Assembly: GCA_001936135.1 (NCBI GenBank)
Contig: CP012811.1
Span: forward strand, 2,950,089 to 3,014,088
Direction: 5' to 3'
Source: Saccharomycopsis fibuligera x Saccharomycopsis cf. fibuligera
Taxonomy: Eukaryota > Ascomycota > Saccharomycetes > Ascoideales > Saccharomycopsidaceae
DNA length: 64,000 nt
A model generated the notes under the pieces. That model worked only from the letters and a program-made list of their open reading frames with translations, was not told the origin of the DNA and did no database searches. The translations under genes and the position numbers were made by a program. Shown piece by piece: positions 20,017-31,500 of the stretch. Within the stretch, counting starts at the first letter, position 1. Each line of letters starts with the position of its first letter.

Positions 20017-21636
20017 TCAAGCGGAATTGTTCTCATTGTGCCATTTCTTACCATAAACGATCACCATGCAGAATGGTATTAGCGAAACGCATCCGAGACC
20101 AATCATCAACAGATAGGACCCACCCACAGTCAAGCTACTTTCCATCTTATCCAAAGCAGCTATTCCTACTGCGGCTGCAAGGCAGCGACCCAAGTTGATA
20201 CACGCAACGCTAGTGGCAGCTTTCAGTGGATACAAATCCACAAACAAGGCAACAGGAATGGTAACAAATGGAGTCACACAAGATGTCCCCACAAAAATTC
20301 CAATAAGGACAGCCACTAGTGGCTGTTTAGTACCTATACACCAGCCAAATATTAAAAAACCGCAGCTGCAAATAGCTGCAAATGGTAATGACGTTGGAAG
20401 CCTTGCTCTGAATGCGTTGTATTCTGGTGCTCCGGAACCGGCTGCAGCAGATTTTTCCTCTTCAATCAACATTGCATATTCTTGAATTTTTTGATCAAGG
20501 TTCTTTTTATATTTGGCATAGACCCAATCTATTATTCTTCCGCAGACCACTGAGCTGATTATACCACCAATACCCGGAGCCAAATAGCACAATCCTATCT
20601 TGAATACCGAGTAATGATACTCTGAAGATAAGGAGTTTGTTAATGTGGTCAACAGCATATTCCAGGTGCTATAAAAAATTGAAGTTGGAATTAGCACCAT
20701 AAATACCTCACGCTTAACAAAAAGTTTCGGAGCTTCAAAAATTCTCTGCCAAATCCCAATTTTTGGCTCGTTATTGATTGTTTCTAACCTATGGTCTACC
20801 AACTTTCTTCTGAATCTTGGAATCTTCCATAACAACGATTTATGGTAAAATGCCTTAACTTCCACCGAACCATCACCAACGATACTTCTTTTGGTCTCTG
20901 GCAACAATGTAACAACCACAATAACACTAACACCTGCCCCAATTGCCAAAAACCAAAAGATTCCCCTCCAACCATACCTTTTAACTAACAAACCACCAAC
21001 TAAGCCGCCAATAGCATTGCCAATAAGAGGAACACCGGCTTGCAAACCAACATATCTGCCTCGTTCATGTCTTTCCACCACATCGCCAATCAATGCTGAA
21101 CTAACCGGGAACATTGGCGAGATGCCAGCACTTTGCAAACACCGCAAAAACAAAAGCACGCCGAAAGACTGACATCTGGCAAGACCAATATTAGCAGCGA
21201 TATAAATCACCCCAGAAGCAATAATGACAGGTCGACGGCCGTATTTGTCGCTTAGAGAACAAGAAACCATTGGTGCAAGTCCTTGGAGTAGAAAGTACAT
21301 GACCACGGCAATATTCAGAAGCTCTTCTCCAACATTAAACTGCTCCCTGATAACTGGCAAAGCTGGGAAGAATATTGGGCCACTGATGGCCGCCCAAAAT
21401 GCAAGCAGACAGCAAAGAAGGACAATTAAGTACTTTTCGTTGCTAGTAAAAACAGAAAATGGAGCTAATGGCTTGTTTTCTTCAAATTCGTTTTTGCATA
21501 ACTTTGGGTGTTTATGAACCGAGGCTGACTCGTTGTTTTCCAAATTATCTTTTCTGTTGGTGTTGATATTAATGCTTCTGCTGCCATCTGAGATGCTTGT
21601 TGCATCAGTTGCTAGTTGATGATCGCGGTTCATCAT
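20017..21636 (-). CDS. DHA1-family MFS drug:H+ antiporter, paralogue 2
   Basis: The 539-residue protein belongs to the same family and orientation as its neighbours. About 85 hydrophilic residues precede TM1, which begins near NEKYLIVLLCCLLAFWAA. It shares long near-identical stretches with paralogue 3 (for example SGPIFFPALPVI, LFLRCLQSAGISPMFP, ERGRYVGLQ, YGWRGIFWFLAIGAGVSVI), so these two arose by a later duplication than paralogue 1. Motif A is CSLSDKYGRRPVI. The glycine-rich IGNAIGGLVGGLLV corresponds to the antiporter motif in TM5. The loop after TM6 starts LPETKRSIVGDGS. The ATG at 21636 is followed by a second ATG; either could be used. Predicted role is proton-coupled export of small toxic compounds or weak acids at the plasma membrane; the substrate is unknown. 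Confidence 0.9.
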   Translation of the reverse strand: MMNRDHQLATDATSISDGSRSININTNRKDNLENNESASVHKHPKLCKNEFEENKPLAPFSVFTSNEKYLIVLLCCLLAFWAAISGPIFFPALPVIREQFNVGEELLNIAVVMYFLLQGLAPMVSCSLSDKYGRRPVIIASGVIYIAANIGLARCQSFGVLLFLRCLQSAGISPMFPVSSALIGDVVERHERGRYVGLQAGVPLIGNAIGGLVGGLLVKRYGWRGIFWFLAIGAGVSVIVVVTLLPETKRSIVGDGSVEVKAFYHKSLLWKIPRFRRKLVDHRLETINNEPKIGIWQRIFEAPKLFVKREVFMVLIPTSIFYSTWNMLLTTLTNSLSSEYHYSVFKIGLCYLAPGIGGIISSVVCGRIIDWVYAKYKKNLDQKIQEYAMLIEEEKSAAAGSGAPEYNAFRARLPTSLPFAAICSCGFLIFGWCIGTKQPLVAVLIGIFVGTSCVTPFVTIPVALFVDLYPLKAATSVACINLGRCLAAAVGIAALDKMESSLTVGGSYLLMIGLGCVSLIPFCMVIVYGKKWHNENNSA

Positions 21637-22518
21637 CAGATGAATAAGTTTACAATTAAAACAAGAGAAGGTATCTCTTAGAGGACAAAAAACACTATAT
21701 AACTATATAGCTCTAGTATTTGAGCAAGCTAGAATCCAGATTTAAAAATACTAAACCAGCACTAGCTGTGTAACGGGCAACTTGCGTTGATTGTATAAGT
21801 AGGCAATAAAAAAGAAAAGGGAATAAAAAGATGAGTAAAAAGAATATAAATAAAACAAAAAAAATTGCAAGATCTGAGATAGGTTCACGAGAAAAAAAAC
21901 AATTAACTCTTAAATGACTATCTGCATTTACCCCGTTGATACCAGGTGTCGCTGCTTCAAATTAAAAATAAAAAAAAAAAAAAAGGAAAGAAAAAGAAAG
22001 AAAAAAAAAATTGTAGGAAACGGAGCATTTAAATAGTTTTTCGGAAAAACAACAAAGTATCACCCGCTTTCTTTTTCCGGTGTGCCGTGCACATGGTATA
22101 TCAGCGATAGAGTTATCTCCGGGCTCTTACCAGCAGTGAAGCAACGTTGCCGACATATGTGCCATCAACAGGGCGTTTGAGAGCATATATGCTGATTATT
22201 AGTCGCACAAGGCATCTTGGCCAAGCTCCATTATGCGAACTAATATTTTTTTTTGGAAGAGCCAAAAGGTCCTATGAGTGCAAGCTGACACAAAATCACT
22301 TTTACTATTATCACAATCCAAACATGCAGCTGGGCACATACTTCATAATCTCGCAAACATAACTCATCCAAATTATATGCCAAAGACAAGAAAACGAATC
22401 TTATTTGTAGATATACAGAGATCCTAATTTTAAGGCCGAATATGTGTTTTTTATTTTTTAAAAAAAACTATAAAAAATCATTCCTCTAATGATTTCCAAA
22501 GCGATCAGTTTACTAATT
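21637..22518. other. Intergenic region between MFS paralogues 2 and 3
   Basis: AT-rich spacer of 0.9 kb with A-rich tracts at about 21960-22010. It must hold the promoter of paralogue 2 at its left end and the terminator of paralogue 3 at its right end. Nothing else recognised. Confidence 0.5.
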
Positions 22519-24135
22519 TCAATTTCTCTTATCATACCATTTCTTTCCGTGTGCAATAACCACACAAAAGGGCACCAATGAAATGCAACCAAAAGCTACC
22601 ATCAACGTATATACCCCACCAGTAGTAAGACTCTTTTGCATTCTATCTAGTGCTGCGACCCCGCAGGCTGCTAAACCACAGCGGCCCAAGTTGATACATG
22701 CAATGCTAGTTGCTGCTTTTAGTGGATATAAATCCACAAACATCGCCACTGGGATGCTAATAAAGGGGGTAACACAAGCAGTAGCGATAAAGATCCCAAT
22801 AATCACTGCCACTAATGGCTGTTTGGTTCCTATACACCAGCCAAATACCAAGAACCCACAACTGCAAAGTATAGCAAAAGGTATAGCGCAGGGAAGCCTG
22901 GCCTTGAACGCATTGTATTCTGGTTTTGTGTTATTATTGCCTTTAAGTTGTTTTTCCTCATCATTCAATATTGTATATGCTTTTATTTCCTTGTCGAGGT
23001 TTTTCTTGTATCTGGCGTAAACCCAGTCTATTATTCTTCCGCAAATAAGTGAGCTAGTAACCCCTGCTATTCCTGGGGCCAAATAACATAGTCCTACTCT
23101 GAATACACTGTAGTGGTATTTGTTAGTCAATGTGTTTGTCATGGTAGTCATTAACATTGTCCAAGTTGTATAAAAGATAGATGTTGGTATTAATACCAAA
23201 AATACTTCTGGCTTGGTTAATAATTTAGGAGCTTCACCAATTCTTTGCCAAATCCCAATATCTAGCTCTTCCATTACTGTCTCAAGCTTTGGAGAATTTA
23301 GCTTCTTTTTGAACCTGGGAATTTCCCAAATTAATGATTTGTTGATCATTGATTTGGGCCTCACTGATCCGTTACCAACTAAAGTTCTCTTGGTCTCCGG
23401 CAACAACGTAATAATGGCAATAACACTGACACCAGCACCAATGGCTAAAAACCAAAAGATCCCCCTCCAACCAAATCTTTGCACTAATAAGCCTCCGATT
23501 AATCCACCAATTGCGTTACCTATTAAAGGGACCCCTGATTGCAAACCAACATATCGACCTCTTTCATGCCTTTCCACCACATCACCAACTAAAGCTGAAC
23601 TAATGGGGAACATTGGCGAAATGCCAGCACTTTGCAAACACCGCAAAAATAATAATGCCCCAAATGACTGGCACACTGCAAGGCCTATGTTTGCCACGAT
23701 GTAAATTAACCCACAAGCAATAATAATTGGCCGACGGCCATGTTTGTCACTCAATGAACATGAAATCATTGGAGCTAGTCCTTGAAGTAGGAAGTACAAC
23801 ACTACTGCGACATTTGAAAGCTCTTCACTGATGTTGAATTGCTCTTTAATAACAGGCAATGCAGGAAAGAATATTGGACCACTGACAGCGGCCCAGAAGG
23901 AAAGTACGCAACAGAGAAGGACAATGAGGTATTTCTCATTGCTGGAAAATACTGAAAAGGGTATATTGGGTTCAGCAACGATGCGTTCATTTGGTTTATG
24001 TGTATCCGAAGCGGTTCTATTGTCAGTCAGATCTGCAATGTTGTCGTTGATTAAGCTGCTTGCCGATTTCTTGGCTTTATGATGCTTTGAAACTTTGTCC
24101 ATTTCTTCTCCAACGTTATTTAATATTATATGCAT
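22519..24135 (-). CDS. DHA1-family MFS drug:H+ antiporter, paralogue 3
   Basis: The 538-residue 12-helix transporter is very close to paralogue 2 over the membrane core (NEKYLIVLLCC, FWAAVSGPIFFPALPVI, LQSAGISPMFPISSALVGDVV, RFGWRGIFWFLAIGAG). Motif A is CSLSDKHGRRPII and the post-TM6 loop begins LPETKRTLVGNGSVRPKS. The N-terminal 65 residues and the central loop are the least similar parts between the copies. The first ATG is at 24135; an internal ATG 11 codons later (MDKVSK) is an alternative start because the leading residues are not shared with paralogue 2. It completes a head-to-tail array of three genes read leftwards. The family exports drugs, weak acids or polyamines; the specific substrate cannot be inferred. 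Confidence 0.9.
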   Translation of the reverse strand: MHIILNNVGEEMDKVSKHHKAKKSASSLINDNIADLTDNRTASDTHKPNERIVAEPNIPFSVFSSNEKYLIVLLCCVLSFWAAVSGPIFFPALPVIKEQFNISEELSNVAVVLYFLLQGLAPMISCSLSDKHGRRPIIIACGLIYIVANIGLAVCQSFGALLFLRCLQSAGISPMFPISSALVGDVVERHERGRYVGLQSGVPLIGNAIGGLIGGLLVQRFGWRGIFWFLAIGAGVSVIAIITLLPETKRTLVGNGSVRPKSMINKSLIWEIPRFKKKLNSPKLETVMEELDIGIWQRIGEAPKLLTKPEVFLVLIPTSIFYTTWTMLMTTMTNTLTNKYHYSVFRVGLCYLAPGIAGVTSSLICGRIIDWVYARYKKNLDKEIKAYTILNDEEKQLKGNNNTKPEYNAFKARLPCAIPFAILCSCGFLVFGWCIGTKQPLVAVIIGIFIATACVTPFISIPVAMFVDLYPLKAATSIACINLGRCGLAACGVAALDRMQKSLTTGGVYTLMVAFGCISLVPFCVVIAHGKKWYDKRN

Positions 24136-25271
24136 CCAATAACAGCAATCTTTTTATTCAAAAAGCAGTTAAAATGTGTTGCGACTGTTTTATATTATGA
24201 ATTGTCGTGCATTGTAGTAGCTCGAGAAGTGACCACCAACGCACTTTTCAGCTTCGGCAAAACGATCGCTAGCTTCCGTCCACATTTAATACGTGCTGTA
24301 AAAAAGGAATGCTTTTTAGACCAGCAGAACGGACAAACTTGATTGTAAAACTTGATTAATGAGTTCAGGTTTTCTGTATTGATTTTTTTTTTATTTTATT
24401 GCAATAAAGCATGGCTGAATGCGTTTTTTTGTCCCTTTTTTTGTTCTTGAGGACATTAATCCTCAGCTAAACAGTATTAGCAATCATTTAGTGCGCAATG
24501 CATAAATCCAGAGATATGGTACTTCGCAGATAGGATATTCTCACTAGTTGTCGCAAGACTTTGTAAAGCAGCAATAGTGGCGAGTCAAGAAGCCGAAAAA
24601 CTAGAAGAAGATAGAAATAACTGGAAAAGGGGCGTGCTGACTAGACCCAGGTCTAATGGATTTAGTATACTAATTATAGACTCACATTACAGAAGAAGTT
24701 TTTGAATACTATAGTGATTTCAGAAAAATGCTTTTTTTGGAGAAATGCTTTACTATTTTACTGTTTATCTGTTAGGAGCGACTATACGCGTCGTCTGCAG
24801 TCAATTTATAAGAAATTGTAAAGACTCAACCAATATATAATGAAATGAAACCAAATTGAGGCTCAGCAGAAAGCTTGTTGTTCTGTAACCCTAAAGATGA
24901 TGAGACTAGCAATGGTTCAAACTAAGCTATATATAGATTTGCTACGGTGTAGAAATATACCCTGTCAGGTAGATTCAGCTGAAGGTGAAATGTACATTTT
25001 TTTTTAACAGCTGTGCGTGGTTGCAACAACTTTCTGCATGCATGTATGCGTGACAGAAACCTTGCGCAAACATTAAAGCATAGCAATATTCTTATTCTAT
25101 ACACTAAAAAGCATTATTTGAACAACTACTTTTTCCTCTTTTAATTATAAAACCATTTGAAAACAGTTCAAATAGTTATCAATTGTTTATTGAAAAGATT
25201 ACACTAACTAAATAATAAGAGAGATCAATTATAATTGAACCCACAATACACTATACACAATAAAAAGAACT
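24136..25271. other. Divergent intergenic region, 1.1 kb
   Basis: Lies between MFS paralogue 3 (-) and the spliced mitochondrial-type gene (+), so it should carry two promoters. AT-rich with short T and A runs. No RNA gene or operator recognised. Confidence 0.5.
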
Positions 25272-25924
25272 ATGTTTACTTCATCATTGCGCGTTGCTTG
25301 GGCTTCAAGAAGAACACTAGCCAACAAATCATTGTCAGATCCAATAAAAATTCAAAAATTTGTTAGCAGTCATCGTTTCATAGGCAAAAGATCATATTCT
25401 GCTTCCTCAGATAAGCATCCAGAAGGTTCAAATCCTTCTTCTGGTGAAGGATTGAAGTTTTTATTCCCACTTGCCATTATATTGAGCGGCGCCTTCATCT
25501 TCCAGGACTCTTTGAACATCTCTTCATTCTTTGACAATAGTAAGTATCAAATATTTTGATTATTTTCATTGAAAGAACCTGCGTTTTTTCGCTGTGTATA
25601 TTCTAAAAAAATTAAACTTTTTGCATTGCACTAACAATTAATATTCATTTAGAAAAGAAGCCGGAAAAACCTAAAGAATCCTCCCCACCAGAGCGCAATT
25701 CTAAGCCAGAACAAAAAGAACCAACTCCAGCACTAGAAGAGCCAACTGACCAAGAAAAATCCCAAGAACCGCCAACTAATGAGGATACTCCTTCAGCGAC
25801 TCATGATAATGCTGCAACCCCGGAAGAATCTGTTACTGTAGAAACCAACAAGAATGGTAATAACAGTGATAGTAGTAAGGATTCTTCATCTGTTTCTGAA
25901 GACCGACCACCAAAAAAAGAGTGA
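25272..25924 (+). CDS. Spliced gene: small mitochondrial-type membrane protein, unknown function
   Basis: Exons 25272-25539 and 25653-25924 give 179 residues. The intron has donor GTAAGT, a CTAAC branch element at 25631-25635 and acceptor TTTAG. Without splicing the frame ends after 95 codons, whereas splicing joins it to a long coding-like exon. The N terminus (residues 1-45) is rich in Arg/Ser/Lys with few acidic residues, as in a mitochondrial presequence, and reaches KRSYSASS, which looks like a processing region. One hydrophobic segment lies at about residues 64-79 (FLFPLAIILSGAFIF). The C-terminal half, mostly from exon 2, is a disordered Pro/Glu/Lys/Ser-rich tail. This suggests an inner-membrane protein with a single anchor and a charged tail. 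I do not recognise the family. Confidence 0.7.
25540..25652 (+). other. Intron, 113 nt
   Basis: Donor GTAAGT at 25540, branch-like CACTAAC ending at 25635, acceptor AG at 25651-25652. Phase 1, interrupting a Lys codon (A|AA). Not divisible by three and containing an in-frame stop, so retention truncates the protein. Confidence 0.75.
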
Positions 25925-27336
25925 TTATGTGCTAAAAGGAGAATTAGAATTTCAAATTGAGAACCATTTATCTTTTAAATCACTTTTCATTCTTCCATAG
26001 GGCAATAAACATGTTAATGTGGGTGTTGCATAGAAAAACTTTCACCCTTTGTATTAATAATAAATTGATATTGCGGCAATAAAAACATTTCTTAAAACTC
26101 TTTCAAAAGTTTTTTTATACTAAACTATAAATATGTTAATAATTTTTAAAATTTAGCATATTATACCACGTAGTCCTCACGCAGAAGTCGGTCTGCTCGG
26201 AAATTGTAGAATCGGAAGTTATATATCTGAAGGGATGCGAAAACATTTGTCGTATTTCTAATCTTGTATTTTGAAATAGATTTTGAATTTTTCCAAATGA
26301 CGAACATATTGTTGCGAATTGTTTTCATATGGGCTGCCCTGGAAGAAAGGTAACTTGAGTAAAATCCTACCAACCTTATAATATTCAATCAACAAATATT
26401 TTTGCTTTCACTGCATTTGTGCATTCTCTTTGCCTGCTGTAAATCACCAAGAGAGACTCTTGCAATGACCAAAAAAATAAGCTCTTGACACAAGCATTGG
26501 CCCACACAATAATAATATAATTATAATGTATGTTAAAGGGGTTAAGCGAATATGAGATCATTAAAAAAGTGTTCTAAACAGTTAGCCATATAATTTTTAG
26601 AACTAAGCTATAACAATCTGAACCTGATGGAAGTGATTGTGAGATAAACAATTGGCTTTAAAAATATATACGAATTAATAAAAGAGATAATGACCACTAT
26701 CGGCTAAATAGTTAACTTCAGCAATTGTCGTGGTAAGGAAATAGTCTTCTATTCTAAAAGAAAAGCTAATTATGAGTTCAAAGGGCAAGACTAATAGTAT
26801 AGAATAGAAGAAAGAGTAAAAGAATAGAGGTCACTAGTTCAATGAAAAAAGAAAGAGTTTTTTCAATGTCAAAGCATATTGAAGTAACCGTAATGGGGCT
26901 TCACAGAAAAGTTACGACAATTGTTAAATGTGTAATTGGATATGCTACTAAACATGACTTTAAAGCCAATGGTGACCACTTGAAATCAAGATCCAAAAAA
27001 GTGGGAACCCAAAGGAAGAAAGAGAATTAGGCGGACTATGTTACAGAATTCTTTGTATTTATAACTAGAAACATAAGTAAAATCATGAACAATCTCGTTG
27101 TATAAGGTCATACCTTTTATGTAATCTTTGAAGTCTAGTTTTTTCGTAAGTATTTAATAAAGGACAAGTTAAATTTTTTTTATTTTTATTTTAAAGCTTC
27201 TTCTGTAAAAGTTTATATAACTTAATTCACGAGTACTAGCTCTATGCGTAACCTACCAAGTCAGGACTAAAAATCCCCACAAGATAAAATATAACTAATC
27301 GGTAAAGTTTTTTGGCAACAAGAGCGTGCCAGACAT
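25925..27336. other. Intergenic region, 1.4 kb, AT-rich
   Basis: No convincing gene. Small ATG frames such as 26842-27030 (62 codons, Lys-rich) have no recognisable motif. The left end is the 3' region of the spliced gene. Confidence 0.45.
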
Positions 27337-27780
27337 TTATTTAGCTACATTACCGTCATGATTTATATTATAAAAAATGCCATCATTCTTTGTCTTCCTT
27401 TCGATTTTGGTGAAAGTTGTAAATTCTTCTATCATTGACCCTAGTACAGCTATAACCACAATGAACTGATGGTTTGGAATGGTTCTCCATATCTTTTTTG
27501 TTTCCAGAGTGACAACCAAACGGCCGAAACTTTTTAAAGCCAAATCCCATTGACCAGGTTCCGCCTCCAGCTTCCATGTTACTTTACTTTGCTTACAAAA
27601 TTTCAAGAAACTGCTAGACTCCAGCATCAAGCTCGGCATATCACTAACATTTTTTGCCAAGCCGTAATCATTAATGACAATCAACAGGTTATACTTGTAA
27701 TTCTGGTATAGCCGGCCACAGTCATATCGAATATGTGCGGATGGCCTGTATATTCTAGACGGTAATAAGGGGTCGCTGAG
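27337..27780 (-). pseudogene. Orphan protein-like open frame, no upstream ATG
   Basis: On the minus strand the frame is open for 147 codons from 27780 to the stop at 27337. There is no ATG in its first part: the frame passes through a TTG at 27684 and the first in-frame Met lies about 20 codons later (near DMPSLML). The composition is protein-like rather than low-complexity, with Trp, Cys and Tyr residues (YRPSAHIRYDCGRLYQNYKY, then WKLEAEPGQWDLALKSFG). I do not recognise the family. It could be the last exon of a spliced gene, a broken gene, or chance. A short ATG frame upstream on the same strand (about 27891-27841, starting MAPVCRDYG) might be an earlier exon, but no canonical donor joins the two. 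Confidence 0.35.
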
Positions 27781-28504
27781 TTATAAAGGGCTGCGAGTAT
27801 GGTTTGGTTTGAGTTGGTGATGCTGAAAGGTATTCACCTATTAATTAAAATATTCATTGATAAATCCGTAATCTCTGCACACTGGCGCCATCACATCCGC
27901 TGGAGTAGGAAACAAATATTGCAAAGAAAATGTTATCATCGAGCTGTGTGACAGAGATTAAAGACCCACTCAGCGGGAACCTGCAGCGATTCAGCCAGCC
28001 CTCTGCTGTTTGACGCTGGATTCCAGCATGCCGCTCGCCGCGTCCAGCCCCGTCTAATTTAACCCAGTCTCAGATCATTCTCTTTCACAGTCAAGTGCAA
28101 CCAACCATTGCACACCCATTGCAAGCACCCATATGGAGAGTACCCACCTTAGTCTGTGTAAGTGGTTAATAGAATAGACGATGGCTTGTTGTATAAAACT
28201 TTCGTGTCCCCCGCTGGTGTGTTTAACATTCTTGCAAAATTTTGCTTCAAGTTGCAAACTTTGTTCTCGTGTCTGGCGGTTTAGTTTCATAATACCATTC
28301 AATACCATACCTTTTCCTTACAATACCAAACTAAAAACCACCTGAGTCGTCTCAAGGTGCTTAAATTTTTCTTCTTTTTGTCTCTCTTCTGTTAGGGAAT
28401 ATAATTCCTCTTTAATATTGATACATTCTTAGTGGTCATTTACAACAGCAAAAGAGATATATTTTTTCAAAATCATTAATCCAAGGCAATAAGAATATGA
28501 AAGA
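27781..28504. other. Intergenic region upstream of chitin synthase
   Basis: About 0.7 kb that probably contains the chitin synthase promoter and 5' UTR. C/T-rich stretches occur near 28350-28400. No further feature recognised. Confidence 0.45.
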
Positions 28505-31500
28505 ATGAGTTCAAGTAATCAACATAATAATAATAACGATATATACCATTTTAATAACTTTTCTTATGCCATGTCACCAAGAATTAGAACTAATGCCAAC
28601 AATAGCAATAATAATAGCAGCTCTGCCAATAACGTCAGATCTCAACTAGCGACGCCATTCAATGCCCAACCACATGTCAGTGGTATTAATCGTCCACATC
28701 AAACCATCTACGACACCAGCTCTTCCAGCGAAGAAGCTGTAGAAGATGCTGAAGAAGGGTTCAGGCCCTTTCCTGAAAACGGCGATTATTATCCAGTGAA
28801 TACTGCTGTGTACCAATCATCAGCATCCCAGTCTCCTATACACACTAACCAAGCTCAAACACAACTTCCAGCAGCTACAGCTGCATCTGTTCCGCTTCAA
28901 CGTCCACCACCAAGAGCAGTAACAACACCTGTTCCAGAAGCAGCGGGAGGACCCCATTCACCGTTATCCTTCATACGTGCCGCTACTGACCAGTTGGATG
29001 ATCATGCCAGACGCAACACCAACTTATTCATGGGCCAAACGCCACAACAACAACAGCAACAACAAAGTCGCGGAGCAGTTTATGTCAATGATAATGGCGA
29101 TGCTCATAGTGATTCTTCAAGTATCACTGCTACTGATGTTGAATTTGTTAATTTGGAAGATGAAGCTAAAAAAGAAACTTATCCCAACCAACATGGGCCA
29201 TATTCTCAGCAACAACATCCAATGAATGAGATGCCTGGTGCTTTTATTACTGGTGATAATGAAAACGACAACAATGGTAACCCCAATGAGTTTGAAGAAC
29301 AGCCGATTGATTTTGCCGTACCTGAAGAATATAAGCTCCAGGAGGCACCAAAGCCAAAATTGGTGGAGAAAAAATTTGTTACTTATAGAGGTAACTTGAT
29401 TCTAGACAGTGAAACTAGTGCATACTTGTTGAGACAATATGCGTTACAAGAACCAGACAATGAATTCACTTATATGAGATATTCCTCAATTACCTGTCAA
29501 CCAAATGAATTTGTGGCAAAAAATTACGATTTAAGGCAAAATTTCTATGCCGTTAGAAGAGAAACTGAGTTACTCATTTGTGTCACTCTATATAACGAGG
29601 AACCGCATTTAGTGGCAAGAACTTTGAAAGGCGTTTTCCAGAACATTAATCATTTGACCAAATTGAAGCATAGCAGAGTTTGGGGTAAAGACTCTTGGAA
29701 AAAAGTTGTTGTTTGTTTGGTGGCTGATGGTAGAAATAAAATTGACAAAAAAACATTAGCACTTTTCTCCGCCATTGGGGTTTATCAAGATGGCTTTGCT
29801 AGAGGCCAATTGGGTGATAAGGATATCCAAGCCCATCTTTATGAGCATACCACCATGTTGGGACTTTCTGCCACTGATGAAAACAATATCTCATTTAAAA
29901 AGAATAATGTCCCTGTGCAATTGCTTTTTTGCTTGAAAGAGAAAAACAAGAAGAAAATCAATTCTCATCGTTGGTGTTTTGAAGCATTTGCTCCAGTGTT
30001 AAATCCTAGAGTGGTAGTTCTTTTGGACGCTGGTACACAACCAACTAAAGATTCGCTTTACAATTTATGGAACTCTTTTTACATGGACCCTCAAGTTGGT
30101 GGGGCGTGCGGGGAAATTAAAGCTGCTTTGGGTCCAAAATTTATCAATTTGCTTAATCCATTAGTAGCAGCTCAAAATTTTGAATACAAGATTTCGAATA
30201 TTTTGGATAAGCCAACAGAATCAGTATTTGGCTTTATCTCAGTGTTACCGGGGGCATTCAGTGCTTATCGATACCATGCATTGTTGAATGATGAAGACGG
30301 TATTGGCCCGTTGGAAAAATACTTTAAAGGTGAAGAATTGGATAGTGATGCTAGTGCTGGTGTTTTCCAAAAAAACATGTACTTGGCAGAAGATAGAATC
30401 TTATGTTTTGAATTAGTGGCCAAAAAGAAATGGAATTGGAAGTTGAAGTATGTCAAATCAGCATGTGCTGAAACCGATACCCCAACTGCTATTTCTGCCT
30501 TGGTTAAGCAAAGAAGAAGATGGTTGAATGGTTCGTTTTTTGCATCTTTTTACTCATTGACCCATTTTTACAGAATTTGGACTTCAGGACATTCAGTAAT
30601 GAGAAAATTCTGGTTGCAAGTTGAATTTATCTACCAAGCGGTTCAGTTGGTTATTTCTTGGTTCAGTATTGCATGTTTTTTTATCGTCTTTAGAATTTTG
30701 ACCAAATCTTTGGAAGATTATTTTGGTGGGGCCAAGATTCTTGCAGGTATTTTTCTTTGGATTTATGTTGCTACCACGGTGATTACATTTGTAATCTCAT
30801 TTGGCAATCGTCCAGAAGGTACTTCCAAAGTGTATTTTGCTATGCTTTTATTCTATGCGATACTTATGAGTTACACAATGTTTGCTGCAATCTTTTTGTC
30901 AGTGAAAGCAGTCCAAGATTTTGTCAAGGAGAAAAGTTTTCAAGAAATGGTTTTCCACAATTCGAGATTCAGAGATTTGGTGGTATCCATGGCGTCTACT
31001 TATGTGCTTTATTTTGTTGCATCTTTCTTATATTTTGAGCCATGGCATATGTTTACCTCATTTTTGCAATACTTGTTGATTAGTCCAACCTACATTAATG
31101 TTTTGAACATTTATGCCTTTTGCAATTTGCACGATTTAAGTTGGGGTAGCAGAGATGATGAGATAAAGGATGATTTGAAACCAGCTAAAGTGGAGCAAAT
31201 TAACGATAAAGAGGATGAAGCCGTAGCAGGAAATGAGTTTTTAATTTCTATGGATGCTCCAATTGAACAAGAAGAAGTCAATGATCAGTACATGAAGCAG
31301 CTTGGATTTTTAATGAAGCCTTCAGAGCCTAATTTCCGGTACAATAAGCTAGGGATGAAGGTGAAGATCGACCATACTGACAGAAAAACCAAAGAGAAAG
31401 ATTACTATGCCTTGATTAGATCGTTGGTTGTGATATTTTGGATGGGTACCAATGTGTGTTTGATTGCTGTTGTTTTGAGTATGGATGGATTCACCGAGAC

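Noticed and set aside
25421-25439. A perfect tRNA T-arm-like hairpin (AGAAGG-TTCAAAT-CCTTCT)
   Set aside because: No matching acceptor, D or anticodon arms around it, and it lies inside the coding exon of the spliced gene. Coincidental.
26842-27030. A 62-codon Lys-rich ATG frame
   Set aside because: Short, featureless and in AT-rich intergenic DNA; no splice or regulatory support.
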